Shown here in pieces: positions 11,971 to 23,719 of a DNA stretch of 64,000 nt (position 1 is the stretch's first letter; every line of letters begins with the position of its first letter). Below the pieces are notes generated by a model. The model had not been told where the DNA came from. It searched no databases and saw nothing but the letters and a program-made list of their open reading frames with translations. Both the position numbers and the translations under genes were made by a program. The stretch spans positions 9,062,001 to 9,126,000 of the forward strand of contig NW_026622886.1 in the NCBI RefSeq assembly GCF_023065955.2, written 5' to 3'. Source of the DNA: Ursus arctos (Eukaryota; Chordata; Mammalia; Carnivora; Ursidae).

Positions 11971-12007
11971 TATACTCAGTGAAAAGAAGTATTATTTAAA
12001 TATTATA

Positions 12008-12200
12008 GGGGCATCTGGGTGGCTCAGTTGGTTAAGCATCTGCCTTTGGCTCAGGTCATGGTTCCGGGGTCCTGGGATGGAGCCCCATGTGGGGCTCCCT
12101 GCTCAGCTGGGAGCCTGCTTCTCCCTATCCCTCTGCCTTTCCCCCCTGCTCATGTGCTCTCTCTCTCTCAAATAAATAAAATCTTTAAAAAAAATATATC
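12008..12200 (+). repeat. SINEC
   Basis: GGGGCATCTGGGTGGCTCAG head, intact body, CT-rich tract and AAATAAATAAAATCTTTAAA tail. Confidence 0.95.
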
Positions 12201-12240
12201 GTAAGTGCATGTAATTTAGTAATACTTTGTTCTTATACAT

Positions 12241-12246
12241 CACGTG
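12241..12246. promoter_or_regulatory. canonical E-box CACGTG
   Basis: Exact CACGTG in non-repeat sequence directly downstream of a SINE. CLOCK:BMAL1 bind this motif, but single occurrences are expected by chance. Confidence 0.25.
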
Positions 12247-12659
12247 TAATAAAAAGATGGAGTCTAGACCTAGTAACTCTGATCCCGATTAAACTAGATC
12301 TCGTATTGTCTTTGGTCTGCATGATACCTACATATTTACAACACAATATTTATTAAAAACTTATTTTATTTATAGACCAAGATGGGGTAAACTGACAGAT
12401 CCCTCTGATATCTAGTGATAAACTTGTAGTTAATAAAGCCTCTAGGTCTTTTAGTCTGACTTGCTGTCAGGCTCTGTTTACTTGTTGAGGATATTTCTGA
12501 ACCTAATTATAGGCCCTTACCTCTGTGGATTCATCTTGTTTTCAACCCAGTGTTCATCTATTTGGTATAATTCTGAATTCCATCATGTGAAATCGTTGTT
12601 ACTATTTCTGTCAGACATGTATTGCTACTGATTTGATATCATATGTCAATATCTAAATT

Positions 12660-12900
12660 AGAGAAATAAAACATTTTAGAGCTATAGGTTACTTTGGAAG
12701 TCATCTAGTCCATTTTTTCAAACTACAGTTCATGCCCCATTTTTTATTATGAAACAAATTTTGTGGGTTGTAATCTACATTAAAAATAGTGATACAGAAT
12801 AGGAAATATCAGGGGGCGCTGTGTTATAAGGGTGAGTTACTTTATGAAACTTTTGTTTTAGTTATAGCAACATTGTGGTATAGTATATTTTGGAATACCA
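12660..12900. repeat. possible ancient DNA transposon fragment
   Basis: AGTCATCTAGTCCATTTTTT followed by TTGTGGGTTGTAATCTACAT and AGGAAATATCAGGGGGCGCT recalls a mammal-wide MER-type transposon. Decayed; family not identified. Confidence 0.3.
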
Positions 12901-12949
12901 TGGTATCTTTAGAAAAAATAAGAACTTGTTAGGAGAATATAGAGATGAT

Positions 12950-13345
12950 TTTGTATTCATCAATGTCTTATTAATTCTAACATCTGTAGTCTCTTGAATT
13001 TCTACGTATGCATCATATTATCTGTGAATAATGACAGTTTTGTTTCTCCCCTTCCGTTCCATATACCTTCTATTTATTAATTTGGTATTTATTTGGCTGA
13101 TTGGTGTTTGTCTTACTCACTAGCTAGGACCTCTAAGAAGTCTCTAATGGAAGTAGTCATATTCCATTGAGTATGCTTTTTTGCTTACATTTTCATTAGA
13201 TAAAATTTTGTCACAGTAAGAAACTTAAGAACAGTGGTTTCTAGCTCTCTAAGAATATTTTCGTATATGTGGTTAAATTTTATCAAATGCCATAAATGTA
13301 ATATACTGCATGACTTTTAAAGTGATTAAGAAAAGAGATGTATAC
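12950..13345 (-). repeat. L1M ORF2 fragment
   Basis: Antisense ORF2 RT region: TATCTGTGAATAATGACAGT, CTATTTATTAATTTGGTATT and AGTCATATTCCATTGAGTAT follow the expected L1 order. Heavily decayed. Confidence 0.55.
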
Positions 13346-13439
13346 TTAATTTTTCAAAGTCTCATGTAAATCCTTACCTTTTGCCTTCCTACTGCATAGT
13401 ACAAGGGGCCTAGAACATTTAAATTTCATTATTCCCTTC

Positions 13440-14060
13440 TATAATTGAACTTTGTTTTAATTCTGTCATTTTTAAGAAACAATTCCACTAGACATTATTA
13501 CAATATTGTTTTGTCAAGTTTAATTCATTTATATTTACCCATATATTTGCTACTTTATTTTCTGTTTGTTTTTCTTACATACTAGATAATTGATCATCTG
13601 GAATCACTTCACTTTGGCCTGAAACATATCATTTTGAATTTCCTTTAGGGAGATCTTTTGGAGACAAACCCTTTCATCTTTTATCAAAATACATCTATAT
13701 GTTTATCTCAGTACCTGAAAGATATTTTCATGGATACAGAATTTTAGATTGCTTCCTCCCCAGCTTATTGAATATAGGATACTGTCTTCTAGTTTTCATT
13801 GTTGTTATTGAAGACTGGTGCTCCTTTGAAGGTAATCTGTCATCTACCCCTACCCTTTAGTTGCTTTGAGGATTTTTGTATTTGAAAAATTATTTTTCAG
13901 AACTTCCTGAGGCTCAGAATAAGGGTGCCTTTCTGCAGAAAGAATTTGTACTTCTTAGTGGCATTAGAGTCACTGCCCCTTAAGGGACTCTTAAATTTAT
14001 GGTTTGAAGTTTCTTGGACCACCCTGATCCTTTTTATTTGGGCTGCAAATCTGCCCTAGG
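13440..14060 (-). repeat. L1M 5' region fragment
   Basis: Antisense of the L1M 5' UTR/ORF1 area: GAAAGATATTTTCATGGATA, ATACTGTCTTCTAGTTTTCA and TGCTCCTTTGAAGGTAATCT are typical. No frame is left. Confidence 0.5.
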
Positions 14061-14559
14061 GCTGGTCAGTGCTTACAATTTAGTCTTTTCTTTTTATTTT
14101 TTCCCCTCCTTTTCTGCTTGAATGCCAAGGCTTCCTCACCATAAGGCATGTGAAAGAGGATTTTATTTCTGGTTTATTCATTCCCAAAGGAAGTGTGTAG
14201 CATTTTGGCATCCCAAAGGAAGTGTGTAACATTTTGGCTTAATGTTTTGGATGTCTTCTTTTAGACCTTATGTCTTTGGCTGATCCTAGGTTTAGACTTC
14301 TGTACCCTTTGTATCATGAGGTAATCAAAACTTCTGTTCAGATTCTTTGGGATTAGCAAATTCTTTTAGGGCAAAAGCTGATGTGTGTTCTACTTAACTT
14401 TTGGCTTGGTAATTCCTTATTGTCTTGTCTCAGCTCTTAGCTGCTTTAAGATGTTTAATATATTAATTTTTTATATGTTATAAATGGAGACATTGATCTA
14501 AATAATCTAGTCCATTTCTTGACATTGAAACCCACATACCTTATTTTTTTGTGATTTAA
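14061..14559. other. intronic sequence with a short tandem duplication
   Basis: No gene. A 29-bp unit (TCCCAAAGGAAGTGTGTA...) occurs twice at 14182 and 14211. Otherwise unrecognised. Confidence 0.5.
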
Positions 14560-14666
14560 ATGTAAGTAGCACCTGTATTTATTTTGTCCTTTTCATTCTT
14601 GATATTACTTGTATGTGTCTTTCCCCTTTTCATTTTGATGAATTTCATCAGAAGTTGATTAATTTT

Positions 14667-14848
14667 TCCTTAATTGAAGTGTAGCAGACATACGATGTTA
14701 TATTAGTTTCAGGTATACAACAGTGATTTGACAAGTCTGTACATTATGCTATGCTCACCACAAGTGTAGCTACCATGTGGCACCATACAATGCAATTACA
14801 ATACCACCGACTGTGTTCCCTATATGGTACCTTTTATCCCCCTAACAG
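14667..14848 (-). repeat. short 5'-truncated L1 3' end in L1M
   Basis: Antisense L1 3' UTR (ATTAGTTTCAGGTATACAAC; ACCACAAGTGTAGCTACCAT). Flanks AGTTGATTAATTTT and GGTTGAGTAATTTT look like a diverged target duplication. Confidence 0.7.
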
Positions 14849-16304
14849 AGGTTGAGTAATTTTATCATCTTTTCAGAGAACCAACTTTTGTGGTTATTGA
14901 TCTTCTCTATTGTAGGTTTGTTTTCAATTTCATTAGTATCTATTATTTTTATTCTTTCTTTTATCTTTTTCTTAATGCTTTTTCTAACGCTTGGGGTGTG
15001 TGCCTAGACTATTAATTTGTAGCCTCCTTTCCCCCTAACATAGGCTTTTAGCTGTGTAAAAATACCTTTAATTTCTATTGTGGTTATAGCCCACAGGTCT
15101 CTTTAGTGTGGTATGTTCATTATCATTCAGCTCAAAATATTTTCTAAATATTATTATGGTTTGTTTCTTTGGTTCTTCAGTTATTTAGGAGTATTTTTCT
15201 TTATTATTTATTTACAATATTTATAATACTTATATTCCAAATATAGAAAATTTTTCTGATTATCTTTTTAGGGTTAATTTTTAGCTCAAATACATCAGTA
15301 TAAGAGAATATGTTCTGTATTATTTAAATTTCTTGAAATTTGTTTAGACTTTTTTTTTTATGTCCCCATATATGGTCAGTTTTTAAAAAAAGAATGTATA
15401 TACTTTTCTGTCATTGTCTACTGCTATTATTAGATGGAGTTGGATTTTCATTTTTTTTCATTAAGTTACAGTTGTTAATGTGTTGTCCAAATCTTCTATA
15501 TTTGTCTTTGATCTGCCTGTTTTCTCAGATATTATCAAAAAAGTGTTGAAATGACCCCAATTTAATCATGAATCTCTCTTTGAAGTTCTGTCACTTTTTA
15601 CTTTATACATTTTGAAGTTATTATAATAGATATATGTCCTGGTAAATTGATGCTTTTAGTTTTTATCATTATGAAATGTGATGGATATAGGTGTAAGCTG
15701 TATATTATTAGATAATTATTGTGTTTTCTTGGTGAATTGAAGTGTATATCATTATGAACAGGGTCTTCTTAATTTATACTCCTTTTCCTTAAAGTCCATT
15801 ATGTTTGTAATTAATACAGCTATAGCAGCTTTCTTTGATTTTTTTATGGTGAACTTTTTGTATCCTTTTGTTTTCAATCTGGAACCTTTGTTTTAGATGT
15901 CTCTTAAAAACAACATATATTCGGCTTTTGGGTTAGTTGGTTTGACAATTTTTATTTTTTAATTGAAACTTATTTACATTTGTTGTAATTACCAAGGTGT
16001 TTGGATTTATATCCACCATCTTATTTTCCTTTTTTTTTCTATCCTTCCTCTTTTATTTCTTTATCTTCCCTTCTTTAAAATTAATTGTTTTAACTTTTTT
16101 TCATTTCTTTCTACTAGCTTTAAATTACACATAATTTTAACTATTCTTTTAGTATTTATCCTAGAAATTACTGCAGGCACACTGATCAATGTCTGAAGTT
16201 AATCAATAACTCTTCCCCTTTTTAGGTAATAGAAGGCCCTTAGAACACTTAAAATTTTTAAGTCCAATTTTTTTTCCTGACTTACATACTAATTATCTCT
16301 CTCT

Positions 16305-16434
16305 TTTTAGCTTTTAGGTAGGTTCCATGCCTAACATGGAGCCCAATGTGGGGCTTGAATTCAGACCCTGAGATCAAGACCTGAGCTGAGATCAAGAGTT
16401 GGATGCTTAACTGACTGAACTACCCAGGCACCCC
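16305..16434 (-). repeat. SINEC fragment
   Basis: Antisense SINE: TAGGTTCCATGCCTAACATG ... AACTACCCAGGCACCCC. Old copy that lacks the usual CT-rich tract. Confidence 0.8.
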
Positions 16435-17289
16435 TTCTTTTTTGCTTTTAAAAAATCCAAAGTACATTATTGTTTGCTGTTTTCTAAGGCTAGTGTTTAT
16501 TTACCTACATATTTTCTGCTTTCTGTGGTTCTTTATTCCTCCTAGCATCTCAGGTCTTGCACTTGGAGTCACTTTTTTTAATCATTAATAATATCTTTTT
16601 GAATGCTCTATAGTGAAAGACTGCTAGTGGCACACTCAAGTTTTGTTTATCTAAAGGTACTGTCTTTCCTTATTTACACTGGGTATAGAATTCTAGGTTG
16701 ACAATTATTTTTGTTCAGCATATTAGAGATGTAGAGTCAGCTGCCATGCTTGCTGTCACTTTATTGAGGGTAATTTTTTTTTGTTTGTTTAATTTTAAAT
16801 CTTCTCTTTGGTATGTTCTTCAGTTTTTCAGTAATGGATCTTGGTGTATTTTTTACATTTATTCCTCTTGATTTGTAAGACTCCTTGAACCTGTGAGTTA
16901 ATATCTTTAATCAGTTCTGAAAATTCTTCAGCTATCTCATTCTCGTACCTCATTCTCCTTTCTCTTTTTGAAATTCCATTTGTGCACACTTGTTAGATGT
17001 TTTCACTGCATTCTTAATGTCTTACTTCTCCATATTTTCCATCTTTTTGCTTCTCTATTTCATTTTGTGAAATTTCTTTATGTCAGCTTTCCATTACATT
17101 AATTCTCTTTTTAACTGTATCAGTATGTTTTATCTCAATTATATTTTTTATAAAGAGAGTTTTCTTTCATTCTTTTTCACGTATCTGAAAAAAAAATTAT
17201 TTTTACTCCATTTTTACTCTCTAAACTTACTGTTTTGTTTTTGGTTCTTGCTTGCTTGTTTGCTTTTGTTTATTTTTTAAACTTTAAAC

Positions 17290-18025
17290 ATATTGATTAA
17301 ATTATATTGGCTCTGCTTTCAAAATGTATCCAAACTCAGACAGTGTCTCATAATTATATATTATCTCGACCAATGGCACTGCATAGAATGTTGCAATAGT
17401 TTCCTTTTAGAATTCCCTGGTTCTTCTTTTTCTCCCCTTTAGCCTGTTATGATCCTTCATAATCATAAGTAAGATTAATCCTGTAATGACATCTCAGAGT
17501 AAAAGGTGATATCCATATACTTTATAAGATATGGTGTGAACTGGAACTTGATAACTTTCTAACCTAATTTCTTAGCACTCTACCTTTCACTAAGCTGTAG
17601 CCATACTAGTTTCTTGAGTATTCTTCTAAAGATATTGTGCATATGCATCTGAATTGTACTTATGCTATTCCCTCTGCACAGAATGTTTTTCTTCCAGTGT
17701 GGCTTGTTCCCTCACTTTACTTCAGGTCTCTGTATAAGTGTTCCATTATCACTGAGGATTTACTTGACAGTCTTATGTGAAATAGCAATCTCCATTCCTT
17801 TATTCTGTAAAATCACCATTTCCCCTTTAATCTTATATTATTCAGCTATTACCATCTGACTCATTCCTTTATTATTCTGCCTGCATCCCTCCCTCACTAA
17901 AATATAAGCTACACAATAAATGGTAAGAATGTCTTTTTAAAAAATGATGTAACTATGTCCCTAACACCTAGTGCAGTTCGTAGTGCGTAATAGGTTCTCA
18001 AAAAATATTTATTGAAGGAATAATC
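17290..18025 (+). repeat. LINE2 3' end, first copy of triplicated unit
   Basis: L2 landmarks: TTGGCTCTGCTTTCAAAATG, ATTCCCTCTGCACAGAATGT, ACTTCAGGTCTCTGTATAAG, CTAAAATATAAGCTACACAA and an AGGTTCTCAAAAAATATTTA tail. The non-repeat segment that follows recurs after two more L2 copies. Confidence 0.75.
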
Positions 18026-18141
18026 ATTGCGTGGCATTGTTCAAGGGATTGCTATTGTGGTGAGAGTAGGTACTGTCATTTTGGGAAAGAGTCACAAATA
18101 AAATTGTATTTATAATACTGTGGTTTACTATCTTATTTTTT

Positions 18142-18433
18142 TGTTTGTTTTTTGGTGTTTTTTTTTTTTATAATTTTTATTTTGTTATATTAGTCACCAT
18201 ACAGTACATCCCCAGTTCTTGATGCAATGTTCCATGATTCATTATTTGCGTATAACACCCAGTGCACCATGCAATATGTGCCCTCCTTAATACCCATCAC
18301 CGGCCTATCCCAATCCCCCACCCCCCTCCCCTCTGAAGCCCTCAGTCTGTTTCCCGAAGTCCACAGTCTCTCATGGTTCATTCCCCCTTCTGTTTACCCC
18401 CTCCTTCATTCTTCCCTTCCTTCTCCAACCGAT
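18142..18433 (-). repeat. young L1 3' end, 5'-truncated
   Basis: Antisense L1 3' UTR of the same subfamily as the L1 at 55530: CATACAGTACATCCCCAGTT, ACCCAGTGCACCATGCAATA, CAGTCTGTTTCCCGAAGTCC. Flanked by TTACTATCTTATTTTTTT on both sides (about 18125 and 18435). Confidence 0.9.
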
Positions 18434-18449
18434 CTTACTATCTTATTTT

Positions 18450-18637
18450 TTTTAAAGATTTTATTTATTTGAGAGAGAGAGAGAGTGAAAGAGAGATCAT
18501 GAGCAGTGGGGATGTGTAGAGGGAGAAGCAGACTCACCACAGAGCAGGAAGCCCAATGTGGGACTGGATCCCAGGACCCTGGGATCATGACCTGAGCCAA
18601 AGGCAGGCGCTCAACCAGCTGAGCCACCGACGTGCCC
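18450..18637 (-). repeat. SINEC
   Basis: Antisense SINE, AAAGATTTTATTTATTTGAG to GAGCCACCGACGTGCCC. Its left target duplication appears to be the CTGTGGTTTACTATCT at 18119, separated from it by the L1, so the L1 came later. Confidence 0.9.
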
Positions 18638-20369
18638 TGTGATTTACTTTCTGTGCACATCTTGATTTCTTCTTTTTTCTCCCCTTATTTGGGGGAGGGG
18701 ATGTTCTTATTTGGTTACTATTGCGAAAAACCGCTGGCAAATGTGAGATAATTGTGTGCAGTTTAGGTCATAGATCAGAAAAATCAGTATAACTTGCATT
18801 TTTGAACGTTTTTCAGAAAAGAAATTTCTTTCAGGCTAACTAGAGAAAGCCATTAGATACAGCTCTCTAAGATAGTTTGCCTTTTACAAATGTTTAACAG
18901 ATTCTATTTAATTCCCTGAAAGTCCCCTAAAGCCTCAAAATAGTTCTCTTACCTGATTTTACCAGTCCTTTTGAAGTTAAAATGCCGTGCTTTCTAAAAA
19001 TAGACAAAGATTAGTATGAGGCCTAGATTACAAATATTTTATGTGATTTTTTTAAATGAGGGTGGGATAAATTGTATATACGTGTGCTAGTGTAATTCAG
19101 TTCCAGAAGATACATGACACTGCTGTTAAAGATCATCTTACACTGCTGTATGAAGTACAATGCTGTGATAGTAAAAGACTCATACATATCAAACATCTTT
19201 GTGAAACCTTATGGTCCTCCCTTAAACAAATTTGAGTTTTCTGTGTTTCCTCAGTGCCATGAAGTTTTATAATACCTTTAATAACTAATAGTTTATTTTT
19301 ATACCTTATTTTCATTAAATTTGGGAAGACTTAAGGAATATGAATCTATATTTATTTTTGTATCTCAAGAAAATGCCCAAATGTTAATTTAAAGAATGAA
19401 TGAATGAATGATTGGAGGTTCTTCTGATATGCTTTTCTGTATTTTATTAGTCACTGGTAATTTACTATGGAAGCATAAAAATGTTATGGACCATCCTACC
19501 AGGGACCAGAAAGATATGTGACTTTTTACTTAAATAAGATAATGTAGTTTGCACAGTTAGTTCATTAAGTGCACTTCTGTTGTTATTTTTTCTTTATTTA
19601 GAATATGGTTTTTTTGTATGATTATGTAATACCTGTGTGGTCAGGGAACATTTCTTATTTTCAGATATGCAAACACATGCAAAGAGTTTGTGGTCCATAA
19701 CAGGTCCAGACTCTCTTTTTGGAATTTAAGAAAGGTTTCTCTCCTCCCCCTTCCCCTGCATTGAAAACTTTGTCATATTAGTGGCTATCTTAATTGGATA
19801 TTTTTCATTCTTCCATTTTTTTTCTTTTATTTAGAGCCCTTACTTTGACCTCCCATTAGCCCTCTTCGTCCAAGTATCTATCCCTTTCTTTCCCTTCCAA
19901 TCCACCTTTCCTTGCCTTCATTCTTCCTGCCTTCTAACTTGCTAATCGACATCTAGACATCCAGCTTTCCCAAGTTTGGTTAGTTTGTCCTTTCAGAGGC
20001 TTGTTTCATCCATGTCATTCTTTCAAAGATCTGTCTTACAAAGGCCTATCCTTTCTGCCAACCTTTGTTCCTTACTCTGTCTCCCTCTTTTGTGTGTGTG
20101 TGTGCGCGCGCGCCATCTGCTTTCCTACATTCTTTTTCCCAGCCTCCTTCCCCTTGCCATCTTCTGCCTAGCCCTCTTCATAATCTCCTCTATATCCTTG
20201 CAGTTTTTCCAGCTTCTCTTACTATTTTCCCTATTTTCTTTCGCCCGTGTATCTCTGTCTTTCTCTTGAGTCCATTCCTTTTTTCTTACCTCCTTACTTC
20301 CTTGAGGCTTTCCTTCTACAACTCCTTTTCCTTTTACTTCTATCCATCTGTCATTTCATCCATACATCT

Positions 20370-20545
20370 AGTCTTATAGCTGTTAATATCATTTATACAA
20401 TGAACCCCCAAGTTTATGTCTAACTATCAAGATATCTTTACTGAATATCAGGGTTACATACATCATTTGATAATTAACAAGTCCACTTGGATATCTAATA
20501 GACACATCAAACTAAATATAACTGGACTCCTGAGTATTACTGCTT
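20370..20545 (+). repeat. LINE2, second copy, 5' piece
   Basis: CCCCCAAGTTTATGTCTAAC and CTTGGATATCTAATAGACAC are L2 landmarks. The junction with the preceding segment (TCTAGTCTTATAGCTG) is shared with the copy at about 27567. It continues at 23720 after an L1M insertion. Confidence 0.7.
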
Positions 20546-21045
20546 CTGTAAAAGACTGATTAGGTTGTCTTAGGACAACTTAACTGCCAAAAACACATAG
20601 AAAACCTGAAAAAAAATCTCTTTGAAGTCCCTGGAGAGTTACAAAGACATTAAGAATTGGTGGAACTAAGATCGAGAAGAAAAGAAAAATGAAGACAGTT
20701 GAACCTGGCATTTGCTTCTGCTTTTTCCTTAATGCAGAAGTCACTTCTGAAAATTAAAATTGTGACTAATAAGCTGAGCAGAATTTCCAGTGGTTTCATG
20801 GGGCCAGAAGGGGGGAAAATGGAGTTCAGAGCCTACCAAGGAATAAAGGCCATGGAAAATTCTCAACTTTGGCTTGGGACCCTTGAAGGGCAGTATGCTA
20901 GGGGCAGTGTTTGAATACAGCAGCCTGTTGAAGTACTGAAATCCAGCATTAAATCAACTTAATCATTGATTGATTAATGATATTAGACTTTATTTTAGAA
21001 GTGCTACAAGCAAAAGTTAATAATTCTATAAAGGAGACTATAGTG

Positions 21046-21248
21046 TTTTTTTTTTTTTAAGATTTTATTTGAGAGAGAGCATGTGCACATGCACACAAGT
21101 GGGGGGGGGGAAGGCAGAGGAAGAGGGAGAGGGACAAGGAGACTCCCCACTGAGCACAGAGCCTGATGCAGGGCTCGATCTCAGGACCCCGAGAACATGA
21201 CCTGAGCTGAATTCAGACACTTAACCGACTGAGCCACCTAGGCACCCC
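21046..21248 (-). repeat. SINEC
   Basis: Antisense SINE with a G-rich interruption (about 21103) and a CCACCTAGGCACCCC end. Flanks share CTATAGT. Confidence 0.9.
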
Positions 21249-21822
21249 TATAGTTTTTTAGATACATTATGCTTGGCATGCAGTCAACAATAACCAGGCA
21301 TACTAAAAGACAAGAAGTGACTGAAACCATGAAGAAATGAAAGAAGAAAATAATAAGAAGCAAACCTATAAGAAATCCAGGTATTAGAGTTATTAATCAT
21401 GGACTTTAAAACAATTATGATTAATATTTTCAAGAAATTGGTTAAAAGAGACTCTTGGAAAAGAGCTATGAAAATAATCAAATAAGAATATTAGAAATGA
21501 AAAAAATACAATAGCTGAAATTGATAACTCAATGAATTGGTTTAACAGAAGATTAGATGTAGCTGAGGAAAGAATTAGTAAACTGAAACATAGTTCAGGA
21601 GAAAATAACCAGACTCTGAAGCAGAAACAGATTAGGGTGGAAAATATATAAGAGTGTGAGAGACATATAGGACATGACAAAGAGGTCTAGCATATTTGTA
21701 TTGAAATTCTAGAAAGAGAGGAGAGAAAAACCATCCAGGAGTAGCAGATCAAATATGAAGAATATTCTAGAAGAGGTTTGTCAGGCAAAAGAAAAAGATT
21801 CTAGCTAGAAATACAGAAGAGT

Positions 21823-22020
21823 GGGGCACCTGGGTCACTCCTTCGGTTAAGTGTCTGCCTTGGGCTCAGGTCATGATCCCAGGGTCCTGGGATTGAGCCT
21901 CGTGTCTGGCTCCCTGCTCAGCTGGGAGTCTGCCTTTCCCTATCCTTCTGCTCCTCCCCCGGATAGTTCTCTCTCTCTGCTCACATTGTCTCAAATAAAT
22001 AAATAAAATCTTATAAAAAA
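21823..22020 (+). repeat. SINEC with perfect target duplication
   Basis: GGGGCACCTGGGTCACTCCT head to AAATAAATAAAATCTTATAA tail. The 16-bp duplication AGAAATACAGAAGAGT flanks it at 21807-21822 and 22021-22036. Confidence 0.97.
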
Positions 22021-22842
22021 AGAAATACAGAAGAGTAATAGAAACTGTTAGTATGTGGATACTGAATGAGTCAGTGAATGAATGAATACCAACTGTTTAA
22101 AGCAATAAGAATATCTTTTGTATATGTATCTATGTTAAATGGAGTTAAATGGAGTCAGTATATTCTAAGATCTTTGCATTGTTAGGGAATCAATAAAAAT
22201 ACTAATTTATATTGACTTTAAGAAATTAGGGATGTATATTGATTTATAGGTAACCTCTAAAAGAAGTTATAACTAACAGTCTAGGAGTAGAGGAAAATTA
22301 CAAAGTAAAAAAATAATTTAAAGGAAGGCAAGAAAGGAGGCATAGAACAAGTGGAACAAATATTAAGAAGGTAAATTTAAAACCTATGTATGTCAGTAAT
22401 TCTATTAATTATAAATGGACCACATTTTCCAATTAACAAAGATTATTTGAATTAAAAAAGTATGAGATTGAGCTATGAAATTTCTGTTTTTGTAGGTCCA
22501 AAAGAGTATATTAGCAATTTCATGTGATTCAACCTAAAATATGATTCTTATAAGAAATACACCTTACATGTGGAGATTAAGATGGGCTGAAGTTAAAAAA
22601 GCATGGAAAGATATATGCCTGTGCTGCCTGTGCATACACTAATAGAAAGAAAGCTGGTATGGTGTTACTAATATCAGATAAGGTAGAATTTAAAGCAAAG
22701 AAGCCTTATTATTAGATATATAGAGGGATATTTCATGGTTATTAAAACGGTCAGTCCTCAAGGAAGATGTAACAGGTCTAAATTTTATGTGTGAAACATA
22801 GCCCGAAAATGCAAAAAGCCAAAACTGATAGAACTAAAAAGA

Positions 22843-23040
22843 GGGGCACGTGGGTGGCTCGGTTTGTTAAGTGTTTGCCTTCAGCTCAGTCCTGGGATCG
22901 AGCCCCATGTTGGGCTCTCTGCTCAGCAAGGAGTCTGCTTCCCTCTCTGCCCCTCTCCCTGCTCCTGCTCTCGCTCTCTCTCTCTCTCACTCTTTCTCAA
23001 ATAAACAAATACAATCTTAAAAAGCCTAAAAAAAAAAAAA
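22843..23040 (+). repeat. SINEC carrying an E-box
   Basis: Head GGGGCACGTGGGTGGCTCGG: mutation of the usual GCGCCTGG created CACGTG at 22847-22852. A deletion follows GCTCAG. Target duplication AGAACTAAAAAGA at 22830-22842 and 23041-23053. Confidence 0.97.
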
Positions 23041-23719
23041 AGAACTAAAAAGAAAAATAAACTCATAATCACAGAGGGATATACAAATACATTTCTTTCA
23101 GTAACTCATAGTACAAGCAGATCAAAAATCAGAAGAGTTATAAAAGACTGGAACCAAAAAAAGAAAGATTGGAACAGTATGATTAACAACCTTGATTTAA
23201 TTCAGATAGACCATCTTATCCAACACCTACAGGATGCACATTCTTTTCAAGTACACATTGAAAATTTAGCAAAATTAATTGTATCCTGGGTCATTAAGCG
23301 AGCCTTGTATTTGAGTACATTATATAACAGGAAATATGTTCTTTGACTACAATGAAATAAGCTAGGAATTAATAACAAAAATATAATTAGAAAATCCCCA
23401 AATGCTGACAGTTAAGCAATATTCTTATAAATAATTTATGGACCAAAGAGGAAATTACAGTGGAATTTTGAAGACATTTTGAACTAATGGCATATGACAG
23501 TGGCATATTAATATTTGTGGAATACACCATGCTTACATAGACATTTATGGCCCTAAAAGCATGTAGTTAATAAGAACTAAAATTGAAAAATCTGTGGCCT
23601 GAGGGTTCATCCAAGAAGTCGAAAACAATCAGAGAAAATAAACTTAAAGAAAGTGAAAGGAAGGAAATAATAAATATGAACAAAACAATTAAAACTGAAT
23701 GCTTTATTTCCACCCCTTG

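Larger units (their letters stand above)
14560..17285 (-). repeat. L1M element, antisense, nearly ORF2 start to 5' region
   Basis: Landmarks in antisense order: CAGAGAACCAACTTTTGTGG (14875), AAAGTCCATTATGTTTGTAA (15793), GTTTGGATTTATATCCACCA (15999), TGGGTATAGAATTCTAGGTT (16680) and TCTGAAAATTCTTCAGCTAT (16916). It is interrupted by a short L1 3' end (14667-14848) and a SINE (16305-16434). All frames are broken. Confidence 0.65.
18026..20369. repeat. triplicated intron segment, copy A
   Basis: Non-repeat sequence homologous to B (24501-27575) and C (29921-30515). Shared landmarks: TTTTGGGAAAGAGTC (18080); ACAGATTCTATTTAATTCCC (18898); GCTTTCTAAAAATAGACAAA (18989); TGCCCAAATGTTAATTT (19373); AACATTTCTTATTTTC (19648); GTGGTCCATAACAGGTCCAG (19690); and a pyrimidine-rich stretch (about 19740-20360). 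A young L1 and a SINE interrupt it at 18142-18637. Confidence 0.75.
20546..23715 (+). repeat. L1M, 5' region to ORF2 endonuclease, sense
   Basis: L1M 5'/ORF1-like text (CAGTCAACAATAACCAGGCA; TTTTCAAGAAATTGGTTAAA), then ORF2 endonuclease text (AAAGAAAGCTGGTATGGTGT; TACTAATATCAGATAAGGTA; ACAATGAAATAAGCTAGGAA). It interrupts the LINE2. Three SINEs are nested in it. No reading frame survives. Confidence 0.7.

Noticed and set aside
12008..12080. tRNA gene calls in SINE heads
   Set aside because: The SINEC family is tRNA-Lys-derived; the heads are mutated, lack mature tRNA ends and are joined to SINE bodies.
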